Assembly: GCA_004352715.1 (NCBI GenBank) | Contig: SCFE01000097.1 | Span: 318,639 to 382,638, forward strand | Reading direction: 5' to 3' | DNA length: 64,000 nt | Origin: Hofstenia miamia | Taxonomy: Eukaryota > Xenacoelomorpha > Acoela | In this document: positions 47,524 through 58,809 of the stretch, piece by piece | Layout: every line of letters begins with the position of its first letter | Numbering within the stretch: position 1 is the stretch's first letter | Made by a program: the position numbers and the translations under genes | Notes under the pieces: generated by a model | What the model was told of the DNA's origin: nothing | Database searches by the model: none | The model's input: the letters and a program-made list of their open reading frames with translations, nothing else

Positions 47524-47556
<33 letters not shown>

Positions 47557-47959
47557 TTTCTGTTTTGTTTTCAGATTTGCAAATTTTTACAGAAGTTTTG
47601 AATTGTTAAATTTTAACACACATAATTGGCATATTTGGATCCTAATCAATTGTTCTGTTTGTCTCATCATTCAAGTAGCATTATTGGTGTTAAGATTAAT
47701 GGTGGTGATAAACAGTTTGTTTCTCATGTTCATATTCCTAAGTATTTCTTTTGCAGTACTATTTATTAGTAGTGCAGTAGCCTCATAAATTATAGCTGGA
47801 AAATTAATGTTGACATTGTTGATTGCTTCCCAAAATTTGCTAGATAATTCACATTCACACAATGTTTGCTTAGATTCTTCTAGAATTATCAACTTTGATG
47901 TTTTTGTAATGGCTTTGACTCCTTTTTAGACCTAAGCTTTCTATTTAGAAAGTGTCACA

Positions 47960-48115
47960 ACCTGCTATTGTTTAATTTAGGAAGCATTATCAATGAGCAG
48001 CACCCTACTGGTATATTAACAATGGACTTAGTTTTGCTCAATTCTTGGCATGAACTGCCTATCTCACTTAAAACTCATTATAGTATTTTTAATTCTAGCT
48101 TTGTGCCTTACTTCT
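47960..48115 (+). pseudogene. Possible LINE C-terminal fragment
   Basis: The plus frame contains NSWHELPISLKTHYSIFNSSF. This resembles the WN-x-LP-x-x-h+ block followed by an S-F segment that closes many CR1/jockey-like proteins. It is short and isolated, and the dispersed repeat family follows at once. Confidence 0.4.
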
Positions 48116-48119
48116 TTAA

Positions 48120-48730
48120 CATCAGCATATTCAAGAAGGTGACCACTCCACTAAAGAAGAGGCAGAAGCACAGAAAGAACCCCATCACAGGTTTGGTTTT
48201 AGACTACTCAACAACTCTGGATTAATGGCTACATGTTATTGTGTTTTGCTAGTTTGAGTGTTACCTATCTTATAATGACAACATAGTTTCTAGTTTTATA
48301 CTTAACAATAATAAAATTTTGCTTAGTTTTTCAATACCTTTGGATAATTACTGGTGATTAAAACTTAATGAAAGAAAGATTTTACTGTGGTTTCTCAACC
48401 CAACTTGTTGACAGAGTAAGATTCAAACCTTAGACTTAGTGTAGAATCACAGGGGAACTCTGGCTGCTCTAGTGGTAAGATCAAAGGTTGCAAAGGCTAC
48501 CATTGTAGAGAGTGACCTGCATTCCAGCAAGAGAAATAAGCATTGGTGGTTCACTGATTTACTTAAGAAAAACAGAAATCATCCATACAGAACAGACTTC
48601 CAGCAGTGACCAATTCACATGGCATCACACCAGAGCCATATCCATGAAACCATCCTCACTCATCAAGGTGCTAATTGTGTGTCTCAAGTATTAATTTCTA
48701 GCTCAATAAACAATTTAGCTCAGAGTTCTG
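48120..48730 (+). repeat. Dispersed repeat family, copy 2
   Basis: The first part (48120-48440) matches 36960-37560. The second part (48440-48730) matches 60000-60278 over nearly its whole length: gtagaatca, gatcaaaggttgcaaag, cattggtggtt and ctaattgtgtgtctcaag are shared. Non-coding. Confidence 0.65.
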
Positions 48731-49210
48731 TTATCTCAACTCATGTAAATAAATAACAAACAAAAGGCACATAATTGCTGTGCATTCATGTTTGCCAACT
48801 GCATAGTATATTTTCAGTGTGTTAAAATTATGTGCATGTACAAAATGAAATGATCAAATTAACAGTTGTTACTCCCTATACTTAATCATAGCCATAACCT
48901 AAAATGACCAAGATTTGGGCTGTCACCTTCAAAGAGCTATTTATCACCCCAGGTCCAGTGCAGTTTCCTCCCAAAGTTTTGCAAGATCTTAAGCAGAAAT
49001 TATCATACTAAAATCCATAAAGAAACCTAAAGGGGGTTTGCATATAACTACATCAGAGAAGACCAAACACATTTGAAGTAAGACAAATTATATTGTGCAT
49101 TTACTACAAGTTCCTCAAGTATTTATTACAGCTTTGTAAATTATTACCTGCTTAATGTTTACAACTTGCATATGAGTTCCCTTGCAAAATTAAATGAGCA
49201 ATTACACATA
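48731..49210. other. CpG-poor unannotated stretch
   Basis: Nothing recognised. Confidence 0.5.
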
Positions 49211-49213
49211 GGT

Positions 49214-49985
49214 TTGATTTGAGGGGACAAATAATAAATTGTTCAAATTAACTGCACTTGAAAATATACAAATTGATTAAAAAGAAATTGATATAAATTG
49301 ATAGCATCAAGTTACAAAGTATGACGTCCTCATGACGTAATTCCAATTTTCTGAGTGCCAAAATAATTAAAGAATAAAGTCAAAAAAACAGAGGCCCTGA
49401 GTGACTCTACATTAGTAAAAGCATTGTACTAATTTGATTACAATTTATACAATTCATTCAAATAACACTGAAAAAACTTGTTACTATAAAAGGCATAAGT
49501 TTAAATAATGCCTCATCAGACTTGAACAACTTTGATTTAACTATGGTTTCACAATTATTGAGCTGAAATGTAAACAGAAAAAATGAGCAATCATTTATTT
49601 ATAATTCTGTTCAATTATTTACTTGCAACTTGTCATTCAATTTGAATAATTATCTCTAAATATAAACATAATAACTTGTTATTAAATCAAAAGCTTGATA
49701 AATTTTGTTATATTTAAAGACAGAGGATTGTGCAATCAAAAGATTAAACTCCTACAATTCAACCTAGATTTATGTTAGTGTCTTGTTGACAACATCACTT
49801 CATAATGTTGGGAATTAGTGTAGTGTCACTCAGGGCCCTTATTTTTTATTTTATTTAACTAATGGCACTCTCCTTTTATTAATTCAGTGCTAATTCTTGA
49901 TTAATTTAGTTATGTTAATGATTTTTAGTGTTTTTGAACTTAAGTTTCAAATTTGTTATTAATTGTCCCCTCAATCAAGTTGAAC
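49214..49985. repeat. Inverted repeat (fold-back) pair
   Basis: Segment 49214-49415, running from gaggggacaaataataa to gaggccctgagtgac, is the imperfect reverse complement of about 49800-49985. A 400-bp loop separates the arms. Homology continues outward (gagcaattacac / catgtaattgctc). Non-coding; two inverted copies of one repeat or a fold-back element. Confidence 0.6.
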
Positions 49986-50039
49986 ATGTAATTGCTCATT
50001 TGAATTGTGAGGGAAATTGAAGAGAATTTTGTAAAACTG

Positions 50040-50840
50040 TAAATATTTACCTTGTTCTTGTATAAAAGTAGAAAAATCATTGTAGCAAATGTAAAATAAA
50101 TTTTGTCTTGCTGGATACCATTTGCTTTTTTTTATATTTAATATCTCTAACCCTTTTTAGCTATGGTATTGATTTAATAAGAATGCATTTGTAAGATCCA
50201 GCAATAATGTGGGAGGAACTCCACTGTGCCTGGGGCAATAACTTGCTCCTTGACAGATGGTAGCCCATATTGTGGTTGCTTTAGGGCTAAGTATATGTAT
50301 AGGAAATAAAAACTGTTAACATTGATCAGCACAATGCAAATATAATATGCTGCTGGCAAATGAGAATACATGGCAATTACATGTGAATATATTTTATTAA
50401 ATGAGCTGAGATAAGAAGAACACTGAGCTAAATTTGTTTATTGAGCTAGAAATGAATACTAGAGACTCACAATTAGCACCTTGGCATGTAAGAATGGTTT
50501 TTCATGATTTGGCTTCAGTGTGATGCTGTGTGAATTGGTTGCTATCTGGAATGTCTTCTTGAGGAATGGTTTTGGTTCTTTCTATAGTGAAATTGGCAAA
50601 CTACCAATGTTCATTTGTTTGGTTGGAATATGGGTCACTCTTGGCAATGGTAAATCTTTGCAACCTTCAGCCTGTACTATGTGTTACCCAGTGCCATTTG
50701 AGCTGTTAGATGCTCCTGTGATTCTACATTAGGGTGCTTAATATTTTCCCCAAATGTCAAATGTGCTCAAGCATGCATCAATCTAATTAATAAATAATGA
50801 ATAAAATAATAAGAAAATAAATTCTAACTGTGAACATTTT
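50040..50840. other. Unannotated stretch
   Basis: Short frames (50520-50732 plus, 50371-50174 minus) show no known domain. Confidence 0.5.
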
Positions 50841-50851
50841 CACAAACATAA

Positions 50852-51281
50852 TTGAGTTGTGTAAAACTCACACAAATTTCAGAATATAAGTTTTTACTTT
50901 CAAAACTTAAGCAATTATATTTTTCTAACCAAAGCTTAGTCCTTTTATCAAATTATTTAAGTAATCAAAAACAACAAGTTAAACTTAATGAGACATTTTC
51001 AAATTGGATAGAAATTAGAAGAGGTGTTCCACAGGGAACAATATTAGGTCTCTTGCATTTTAATATATACATGCATGTTAATGATTTAAGTAATTACACT
51101 AATTGTCACATTATTCAATATGCTGATGAAATAATGCTATTTTGTTCAAATAAATCATTTGAAAATGCAATCTTAAAAATTGAAGATGACTGTGCTCAAT
51201 TATCTCACTATTTTGCCTCAATTCTTCAAATCAAAAACAAATTCCAAAAAATTGTTCTCAACAGAAGTGAAACTTTAATGT
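50852..51281 (+). pseudogene. LINE reverse transcriptase palm fragment
   Basis: The frame is open for 143 codons. Residues 38-45 read LSNQKQQV, residues about 58-75 IRRGVPQGTILGLLHFNI (motif 4, G-V-P-Q-G), then VNDL, and residues about 91-95 QYADE where catalytic YADD is expected. The second Asp is Glu, so polymerase activity is doubtful. The finger part lies upstream and is missing, and the thumb is cut at 51282 by the LTR-like repeat. It has no internal stop. Confidence 0.8.
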
Positions 51282-51690
51282 AGCATCATCCAAAAATAAA
51301 ACAGAAATAAGCTGCAAAACATCGCAGAAGAACTAAGATCGAAAAGAAGTGATTAAAAAAATATTATGATTAAATCAAGTGTGATTATTTCAGTTTGATT
51401 TTGTATATTGCAACCAAGAAAATAACATGTGTCAAAAAAGAGATAATTGTATCTGTTGATAAAACGTTTTCAACAAATTGTTGCTTACATTATTTTTAGC
51501 CACCATCTTGGCAGACGTTTAAATTTAAATCGACAGGTACTTCTCTTCAAATTAATATAAATACACTTAAAACTATTGTAAGCATTGATAAAGAATTTTA
51601 CTTAGACTTAGAATTCTTATTATTTCATCTTATTAATGGTTTGATTATTAATACAATGTCCAGCAAATCAAGTGGTGTTTAGTAGTGGTC
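51282..51690 (+). mobile_element. LTR-like retroelement repeat, copy 2
   Basis: Begins TGTAGCATCATCCAAAA right inside a LINE RT, like copy 1. It keeps the TATA box at 51556-51563 and ends shortly after the conserved gtagtggtctgga block, where an (AT)n tract and another element follow. It lacks the downstream leader of copy 1, so it is either a solo LTR or a truncated copy. Confidence 0.55.
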
Positions 51691-51699
51691 TGGATCCAT

Positions 51700-52126
51700 A
51701 TATATATATAAATGATAACAATGAGCATAAAAATCTGAAAAATTTAACAAAAACTTAAAAATCTAACATTAAGTACAATTTTGAAATAGTACTTTCTTAA
51801 ATTGTGAAAAATATCTTCTGCTCAAATGTAACTATTGTATTTAACAGTCAATTTCAAGGTGCCCAAATATTCATGAATAAATCATTTCAAAATTCAAAAA
51901 TCTGGTATATTATAATTGTCACAAATTTAAAATTTCAAAAAAGGTTTCAAAAATCCTTTTTTTATATTAAAAGGATCTAGCAAAGAGAATAACAAAGTGA
52001 GTTTTATTTCTGAGCATCTGCTCACTGATTATTTACTACTAAAGTTGTTATTATGATGTTAGTGTTTCAACCAAAAGTATGAAAAAACTATAAACAACAT
52101 AAAAACAACCAAAATTGTTATCTGGG
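51700..52126 (+). mobile_element. Non-autonomous DNA element, right part (copy B)
   Basis: Matches copy A (46998-47130) at its left and ends with AATTGTTATCTGGG, the complement of copy A's start. The left end is cut near the LTR-like repeat and an (AT)n tract. Non-coding. Confidence 0.6.
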
Positions 52127-52237
52127 CTGTGGCATCAGCATGACATCTGGTGTCTTATTCAGCATGATTTGCCAATGCACAGTTGTATAATTAACCACCT
52201 TCAGCAATGTGGTGAACCTACACCTAGTCATTAAGAT

Positions 52238-53075
52238 AACATGGGAGATCAGGTAAATGAAGGGTGTGGCTACACTTGGCTGACCTGATGCAGATAACCC
52301 AACAGAGAGAGAGGGGGTTACATCAGACAAGAGCCCTAAGTTAAAAGAGAGAGAGAGAGTCTACAAGTTCTTGAGTGCATAGTGTGGCATCAACTGCTGC
52401 AATACAAACATTTTCACATTTAGTAATTTGAAATTAATAAATAGTTAATTGTACAATAATTTAATGAATTTGTAACTGCCTTGATTGATGTATTATATGT
52501 TAGACAATCTGTGCTATTTTTGAATGTTTAAATTTTCTGCTGCGCAGTATTTTTGATATTGGTTATTACAAAAGGTCACAAGGCACCTGCTAGTATTTAT
52601 GGTATAATTTAATGCTACTTTTTATTTATAGAGTACTTGCTTCTCTGTTTAAATATTGTGCTTTTTGTTAGAAAAGTTTAATAGATTTTACTCAAACTTT
52701 ACTTCTTGTTGTGTATGTAATTTCTTTAAAATGATTTTCTAAATTATTTGATTGTTGCCAAGGGTGCCTTGTTCAGGTACAGCTTTACAAGTTCATCACT
52801 ATTGCACTTCAGTGTAGGAATAGGGCTTTACACAACTGCTTGTCATTCATTATGTTTTATATTTTATTGCAGCACCTAAATTGCATGAGCTGAGGCCTGC
52901 ACTGAGTTTAGGTATATTAGCACATAGGGTACACTTTGCACCAAAGAACTTATAGGGCTTCTCTCTTTCTTTATTTAAATCAGGGCTCTGTCTAATGTGA
53001 CTCTTTCTAATAAGGTTCCCTGTTTTGAGTTGGCTGAGTGTGGCCATGCAACCTTCCCTTACCTGATCTCCCAGC
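52238..53075. mobile_element. Fold-back element with arms of about 200 bp
   Basis: 52238-52430 and the reverse of 52850-53075 align over long stretches. Both start gggagatcaggtaa, both keep tacatcagaca / cattagaca then gagccct, both carry a GA-rich run, and both have ctayaagttct then tgctgcaata. A 420-bp AT-rich centre separates the arms. No transposase and no clear target duplication were found. A chance frame on each arm (52330-52118 and 53047-52850, minus) is explained by this structure. Confidence 0.6.
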
Positions 53076-53079
53076 TACC

Positions 53080-54300
53080 TTTAACTTTTAGTAGTGATAG
53101 GCTTGTTTAGTTCTGGAGCCAGGCTGTTAATTATTTAGACATCAGCAAATCCTGGTGTTTATCAACACAGATAATACACCTTGAAAAAACTACTTGAAAT
53201 GCTCTTTAGCATAACTTTACTTAAATCTGTTAAAAAAAATATGTCCTCAATTAGCATCTACACTAAAGATATTATAAAGTCTAATGTTCCAATTCAAATG
53301 AAAAGGCTGTAGCTCAACATTCAACTCAATTATTAGCAAACCCAAAACATATGAGGAACAAATCCAATTTAACCATTATTTATCTATTATGTTCAGCCTT
53401 AAATTATGCAAAACTTTATAATACATGAATGGGGTCCATGTTAGAATTTAGGTCATCAATCCAAAGTTTTTTGATAAAGCTTTTAATTATTGGAATATTT
53501 CAAGATATTGAACCCAAAACATTCTCCAGAAATTGTGAACTTCAAATATATAACCCATACTGTAAAACAATAATGTATAGGGTCAACACCAATAAATTCT
53601 TCTATTCCAGATTAATTCAGGCACCCTTATGTAGTGTAGCATCTGCTAAAGGGCTTCAACAGAGAGTTAATTATTCTTTAAATTATTATTTCCTGTTAGA
53701 TGTGGGTAGGGATGTACTGATATTAATTCTTTACTCTGAAATGAGATACATTGTCATTAACTTGTATTAATTCCAAGTAATCCAATACTATTTAGGTATG
53801 ATGTCATTGCAGTTTCTTTTCATGATTCCACTATGGCCTCCAGCCAACTCTGATCTCTGAATTAATCATTCCACTATGGCCTCCAGCCAACTCTGATCTC
53901 TGAATCAATCCACATTCATGTGCCTCCTGATCAAGTAGTTCCAAATCTCTGCTCAACAAAGTAACTTATGTGTTCCCTATCCTAACTCAGTGCAACCCTC
54001 AAGGCTGGATATAACTGACTTAAACTCAATTTGTAATGTGTAATTTTGTACTTCACAACCTGGCAATGTTACTAGCTGCTTATTAAATATTACTTCAGCC
54101 ATTACCAAAAACTATTAGCTTCAATTAATATAGATAAATAAAATAAATAGTTACTTGCAGCTTCCTACCTTAGATTTAGATAACAATACATGCTCAGTCT
54201 ATTTATTGGTCTATTTATAGGTCACCTAATTAGTCAAGATGATGTAATTAGATATAACCTATGGTAGGCTAACTAGCCTTATCTCTGAAATTAATTATTT
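53080..54300. other. Unannotated stretch with one unexplained frame
   Basis: The plus frame 53429-53770 (113 codons) shows no domain I know and no convincing splice sites. Confidence 0.4.
53825..53910. repeat. Two-unit 43-bp tandem duplication
   Basis: The unit beginning attccactatggcctccagc is repeated twice in direct tandem with one or two changes, indicating a recent duplication. Confidence 0.9.
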
Positions 54301-54309
54301 AGTAAATGC

Positions 54310-54840
54310 AAACAAATGAATCAATAGTCAACTAAATGGAGAAAAACTCCTATTCATACCCCTAATGTAAATGCAGGTTCATGGTTTGGATCAAAGACCC
54401 TTGAATCACTCCCAATGTGTGCCCAAGCCACTACTAATGCATCTACTGTTTAGCTTGACATGATTTAGAAATAAGCAAACCAAATGAAATCTAAAGATAA
54501 GATTTTCAAAGAATTTACTTCAACAGTTTTCCAAATTAATTTCTGCTCTATTTATAATACAATTCAAGAAGTACCTGTCATTCGAAATTTGAATTTGTTC
54601 ATCTGATAAAATTGCTAAAAATAATGGAAGCATTAGCGTTATTGCCCCCTTCGTTTTGTCAAATTATTCGCCGACAAGTACTAATTTGCTATATTGTTTC
54701 TTGGTTGCATATTACAAACATAATGATGATATATAAATCTAAATTGTTTTTAATCACTAATCAATTATTCGATCTTAGTTCTGACTAATCATCCATCCTT
54801 TTTTTCTTCTAGCAGCATTATTCTTTGGATTATGCTAAAA
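54310..54840 (-). mobile_element. LTR-like retroelement repeat, copy 3 (inverted)
   Basis: Minus-strand homologue of copies 1 and 2, more diverged. It keeps gatcttag, ggttgcat, gacaggtacttct, a TATA box (54549-54556 as TATTTATA on plus), gtagtggcttgg and the leader ending tagttgacta. The leader is retained, as in copy 1. Confidence 0.55.
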
Positions 54841-54849
54841 TAGATTAGG

Positions 54850-55980
54850 TAATCTTGAAAATGAGAACCCTAAGCATCTAACATTTCCTTGTACAGCCAG
54901 AATTTCATGAAAATGCCAACAAAATATTTAATTATCTAGCCTTCTCATAGTCCTTGTATTATTCAGGCAGAAACTAGAAATATTCATAAGCTTTTCACCA
55001 CAACTCAATGTTCTTAAAAATTAATTTATGTTACTTTCTGACCTTGAACAAAATAATATTGCACAATTAATCTTCACTTAAAATATTGTAAAAAATCATT
55101 AGCTTATTCAAAACAACAAAGAATTTTAACATTAAATATGCCTTGAGAATTATTTACTTGCTTATTATTTCAATAATTCTTAAACACTTTATGGATTTGG
55201 CATTTTGTGAACAAATACTGATAACATTTAAAAGTTTTGCAAAATATAAAACTGAAAGTTTTTTGACAGTTTGACTTTAACTGGTTTAGCCTAAATTATT
55301 TCAAGTCATACTTTGAATAGATGACGTATATTAACAAAAGTTGGTTTCTTTTTCTCATTTATATATAAATTTATTTATCTATTATATTATGTATATGCAT
55401 TACTTAATGTGTTCATGGATTAACTGTATTTGTATATGCTAGCGTAGTTATAGAGTAAGGAAACATGTTGAAAAATATCTCCTTTTGATTAGCATAAATG
55501 TCCATGAATTCGATGAAATTCCGATAATTTATAAAGGGTGTCTGATCAACTTATCACATCAATGAAAACGATGTTAACGCGCAAAAATTATCCTTGAATA
55601 AAGAGATATTTAAGATATAAAACAGCATCCCTATTTGATTGTGCTTGCGTCATTGGCCATACATAAAGTAATTTTTGTCAATAAAGTTGGTTATCTAGTT
55701 GGTGACTGAAATAAATCTAAAACTTGAGTGTTTTTAGTGTTCCTACAAGTACATGCAAAAAACTCATCCTCTAAATATACTTAATAATGAACTAATTTAA
55801 ATTCAATTTTGTATGGCGGACGTCATTCATATGAAATGTAATGCACTGACATTTCTATCTTTAATATCTCTTGAATAAAGCATAATTTTTTGCTAGGACA
55901 AATAATTTAGACATATCATATATTGGTATTATAATTTTTTGAATTTATTCAAGAATTAATATTTCGTGAATAGCCCTATT
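54850..55980. other. Unannotated AT-rich stretch
   Basis: Nothing recognised. CpGs become frequent again from about 55.4 kb. Confidence 0.5.
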
Positions 55981-55989
55981 ACTTAACAT

Positions 55990-56505
55990 CAGAGTATTCA
56001 AGGCCTTGAGTTTTTTAAGATTGAAGATTGAATTGTGTGGTGGGATTGAGATTGGGATTGAGTCAATCCCTGTCTTTAAAGATTGAGATTGGGATTGAAT
56101 TTCAGGATGAAATTGACACTAAAATAGACCTTCTACAGCCAATAAAATAAGACTTAAACAAGGTTTTTGACGCCATTTTTTACATTAGAAAGTAGAGCTT
56201 CTGCAGGCAATAAAACAGGTTTAAATAAGGTTTAAATTATTATATAATAGACCTTCTACTGAGAATAAAATAAAGGCAAAATAATAAACAAATAGCATAA
56301 AACTGCGTCCTGATTTCCCTGGAAATCCAAATCTAAAACGAAGATTCAGTGTAATACATAATATTTTGAAATAAAAACAAAATAAAGATTGGGATTGGGT
56401 TTGAGATTGAATTTTTGACAATTGTGGGATTGTAATTGAGATTGAATTGGGGAAAGATTGGGATTGAGATTGGGCTTGAGATTGGGATCGGGATTGAATA
56501 CTCTG
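55990..56505. mobile_element. hAT deletion derivative (non-autonomous)
   Basis: A 516-bp element with perfect 12-bp terminal inverted repeats, CAGAGTATTCAA (55990-56001) and its complement (56494-56505), fitting the hAT CAGRG end. Arrays of gattgggattgag motifs sit inside both ends, as subterminal transposase-binding repeats do. Bases 56214-56308 equal 61279-61373, and 56305-56505 equal 63291-63497 except for a 6-base unit and a few changes. The transposase gene of the larger copy is absent, with the join at a shared GCGT. No 8-bp target duplication is visible (CTTAACAT versus ATATGAAC). Confidence 0.85.
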
Positions 56506-56509
56506 ATAT

Positions 56510-57470
56510 GAACCTTTGAAAATCAGTAAAGCAAAATGTCCTAGGATTGTCTTAAGAAAACTTGTCTAGTATTATAAGCATTGTATTGTGAAGCGTAAGC
56601 TAGTTCATGAAAAGTTTAAATGCACAAAATGAAATTTTATGATTTTATTTGTGGAAGGTAGAAGAAAGGAATCTAACTTTATGTAAGTGAGGGATAACAA
56701 ATCACAAAAAATAGAAATTGCAATAATGAAAAGTACATAATATGCTCAATTGACAATATTTTTGTTGAAAAATTCATTAATCATAAACTTAATGACTAAA
56801 AAATTATATGAAAATTTTGCCAAAGTTCTATATGCTTGTATTTTTAAATAGGATAGTTGGTACTTTTTATCAACATATGAAATCTTAAAACTGACATAGG
56901 GAACCTTGCGATCGACAAAGCAAATCTTTATCACAATATGAACAAAAATTTAGCATGAATGAGGTATACATACCAATTATTTCAAAAGAGACATCAAAAT
57001 TTATTCTTAGCAGTTATTTATTGAGTTGTAATTTAGATTAAATGACAAAATATTACACTTGATTTTATAAAAAAAACTCCGATAAATATTTTAATGTACC
57101 CATCTATTGTTATTGATCTTCATACCTTTTCATGCTAAATTTTTGTTCTTATTTCCTAAAGATTTGCTATGTTGATCCCAAGGTTCTGAATGTTGGTTTC
57201 AAGATTTTGTATGTTGATAAAAATTACTACAAATAGGCTTGAAAAGATGTCTAATATTTTAGCAAAGGATTTCAAGTTACCCATTCTGAGTTCAACTTTT
57301 TACTTATGAATATAATTCTCAATATATGTGACCCTATCTGCAAAAATTGACCTAAAGGGCTAAAAATCAAAAATTGACTTTTCCATGCCAAAATTATACT
57401 TATATGGCTATGAAAAAAATTACCATGTTTGAAAGCTCAATTTCAATTATTTCTTGGAAATTGGATGAAA
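56510..57470. other. Unannotated AT-rich stretch
   Basis: Nothing recognised. Confidence 0.5.
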
Positions 57471-57479
57471 TTACTTTAA

Positions 57480-58160
57480 GAGGTCATCTCATTTTTACAC
57501 CAAAAATTCCTGCCTTTCCTGGGTGGAAATCAGAAAGTATATAATATTTCATATGAATTTCAATTTTGTTAATAATTAAGATATTAATGTTCAATTTGAA
57601 GTATAGATACATCATATCAAAATATTCAATAATCCGTCAAAATTTTAGAATTTCAAGATCACGGAGTCAAGGTCGAGGTCATTCAATGAAAATTTTGCAA
57701 GATTTTCCCTATATTTCAAGTTATTTTTAATAAATGAGGTATTGAATTATGCAGAAAGATAAAAAACATCTAAGAATTAAGGAAGATGCATATTAGGTCA
57801 TATTGAGATTATTGTGGTATCCAATTAACATCACTGGTTGAAATCATGTGACCTTGCTCAGGAGTTTCAGTTTTCATGCACAAGTTAGGGAAAATATCTC
57901 TGAAATCAGTTTAAAATTAAAAATTCAATATTTTGCAAGTCCCTTCATAACAAAGACAACTAATTATATTTTGAATTATAGAATCTTTGTATCAAGCATT
58001 TGTAAAATAATTAAAACTTTGAAGGCCACAGCGTCGAGGTCAAAGTCATTTAATCATACTTTTCATGATTTTTTGTGCTATTTGTCATTTTCTTTTCATA
58101 TTGGTACTAAATGATACCAACTAAGAAAATCTATGAATAACAGAACAAGAAGGTATAAAT
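57480..58160 (+). repeat. Two diverged copies of an aggtcatt-type repeat
   Basis: The blocks gtcaaggtcgaggtcattcaatgaaaatttt (about 57665) and gcgtcgaggtcaaagtcatttaatcat (about 58030) sit in similar sequence context, each followed by tt(tg)catgattttt-like and poly-T sequence. They appear to be two copies of a roughly 350-bp non-coding repeat in direct orientation. The region 58850-58960 (minus) may hold another piece. Confidence 0.4.
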
Positions 58161-58179
58161 TAAAGACATTTAAGAACAC

Positions 58180-58185
58180 TTTATT
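58180..58185 (-). terminator. Poly(A) signal AATAAA
   Basis: AATAAA on the minus strand, about 60 bases past the stop codon of the terminal exon at 58244. Confidence 0.55.
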
Positions 58186-58243
58186 ATACATATAATAATA
58201 TATGGAACAGCAATTTCAGGTCAAGGCTGGTAATCAGCAGAAT

Positions 58244-58482
58244 TCACTCAGTCTTGTACTGTGTTTCTTTGTTGCTTGAGGTAAGAATTTGATCCCCTTC
58301 ATCCTCTGGATCAGACAAATGCAGAGTTAATTCATCATCACTACCTTCAGATTCCGCATCTTTCACCAACACATTCTCATCTGTTTCTTCCAGAGAAATG
58401 TTGTAATCCTCTTCAATCTTGGATAGAATTTGGACCAGATTACTATCAATTTTCTTAGAATAAAACACCTTTGGATCAATAA
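58244..58482 (-). CDS. Terminal exon of an unrecognised acidic protein
   Basis: The minus strand shows a textbook acceptor (a T-rich tract, then ttatttcag) at 58483-58485, then a frame to a stop at 58244. An AATAAA follows 59 bases on. The 79 codons begin IDPKVFYSKKIDSNLVQILSK, then EEDYNISLEE, and end in a very acidic serine-rich tail (ESEGSDDELTLHLSDPEDEG). The tail resembles regulatory acidic tails of nuclear or chromatin proteins and contains S-D/E casein kinase 2-type sites. I do not recognise the protein. Codons and CpGs look like host sequence, not transposon. The frame continues correctly into the next exon upstream. Confidence 0.55.
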
Positions 58483-58749
58483 CTGAAATAAATAAGAAAA
58501 AAAATTTATAAAAATAAATATGTTATACTATTTAGTCATAATGTCCCCCTGTATTCTTGACTCTGCAACACAGCCCCTCAGTACAACATTCATATGCAAG
58601 GCATGAGTGGGTCAGAGGCTAGGAAATGCTATGGAAAAGTGAACTTACTTCTCCAAACTTTACAGTTAATTTACTAGGTTTTGGGGGATATTATGGCTAC
58701 ATATGGATACTATAAGGTATTTAATATGATATAGAACATATATACTTAC

Positions 58750-58798
58750 TGTTTATGACTTGAAATGTGCTGATATTGTCAAAAGAGGAGGATTGCTG
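58750..58798 (-). CDS. Penultimate 49-bp exon of the same gene
   Basis: Bounded on the minus strand by an acceptor (tgttttatag) and a strong donor (GTAAGTATAT at 58749-58740). It encodes QQSSSFDNISTFQVIN plus one base of a split Ile codon. That base joins in frame to the terminal exon at 58482, giving VINIIDPKVF. The 267-bp intron has matching GT and AG ends. No further upstream exon could be traced; the gene start lies to the right, possibly beyond the gap at 60279. Confidence 0.45.
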
Positions 58799-58809
58799 CT
58801 ATAAAACAT

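Noticed and set aside
47671-47892. Minus frame of 73 codons with FWEAINNVNINFPAIIYEA
   Set aside because: Could be a LINE linker by flavour, but no diagnostic motif.
53429-53770. 113-codon plus frame
   Set aside because: Longest unexplained frame in the CpG-poor block, but no motif and composition like non-coding surroundings.
55982-56513. 8-bp target duplication for the small hAT copy
   Set aside because: Flanking 8-mers CTTAACAT and ATATGAAC do not match.
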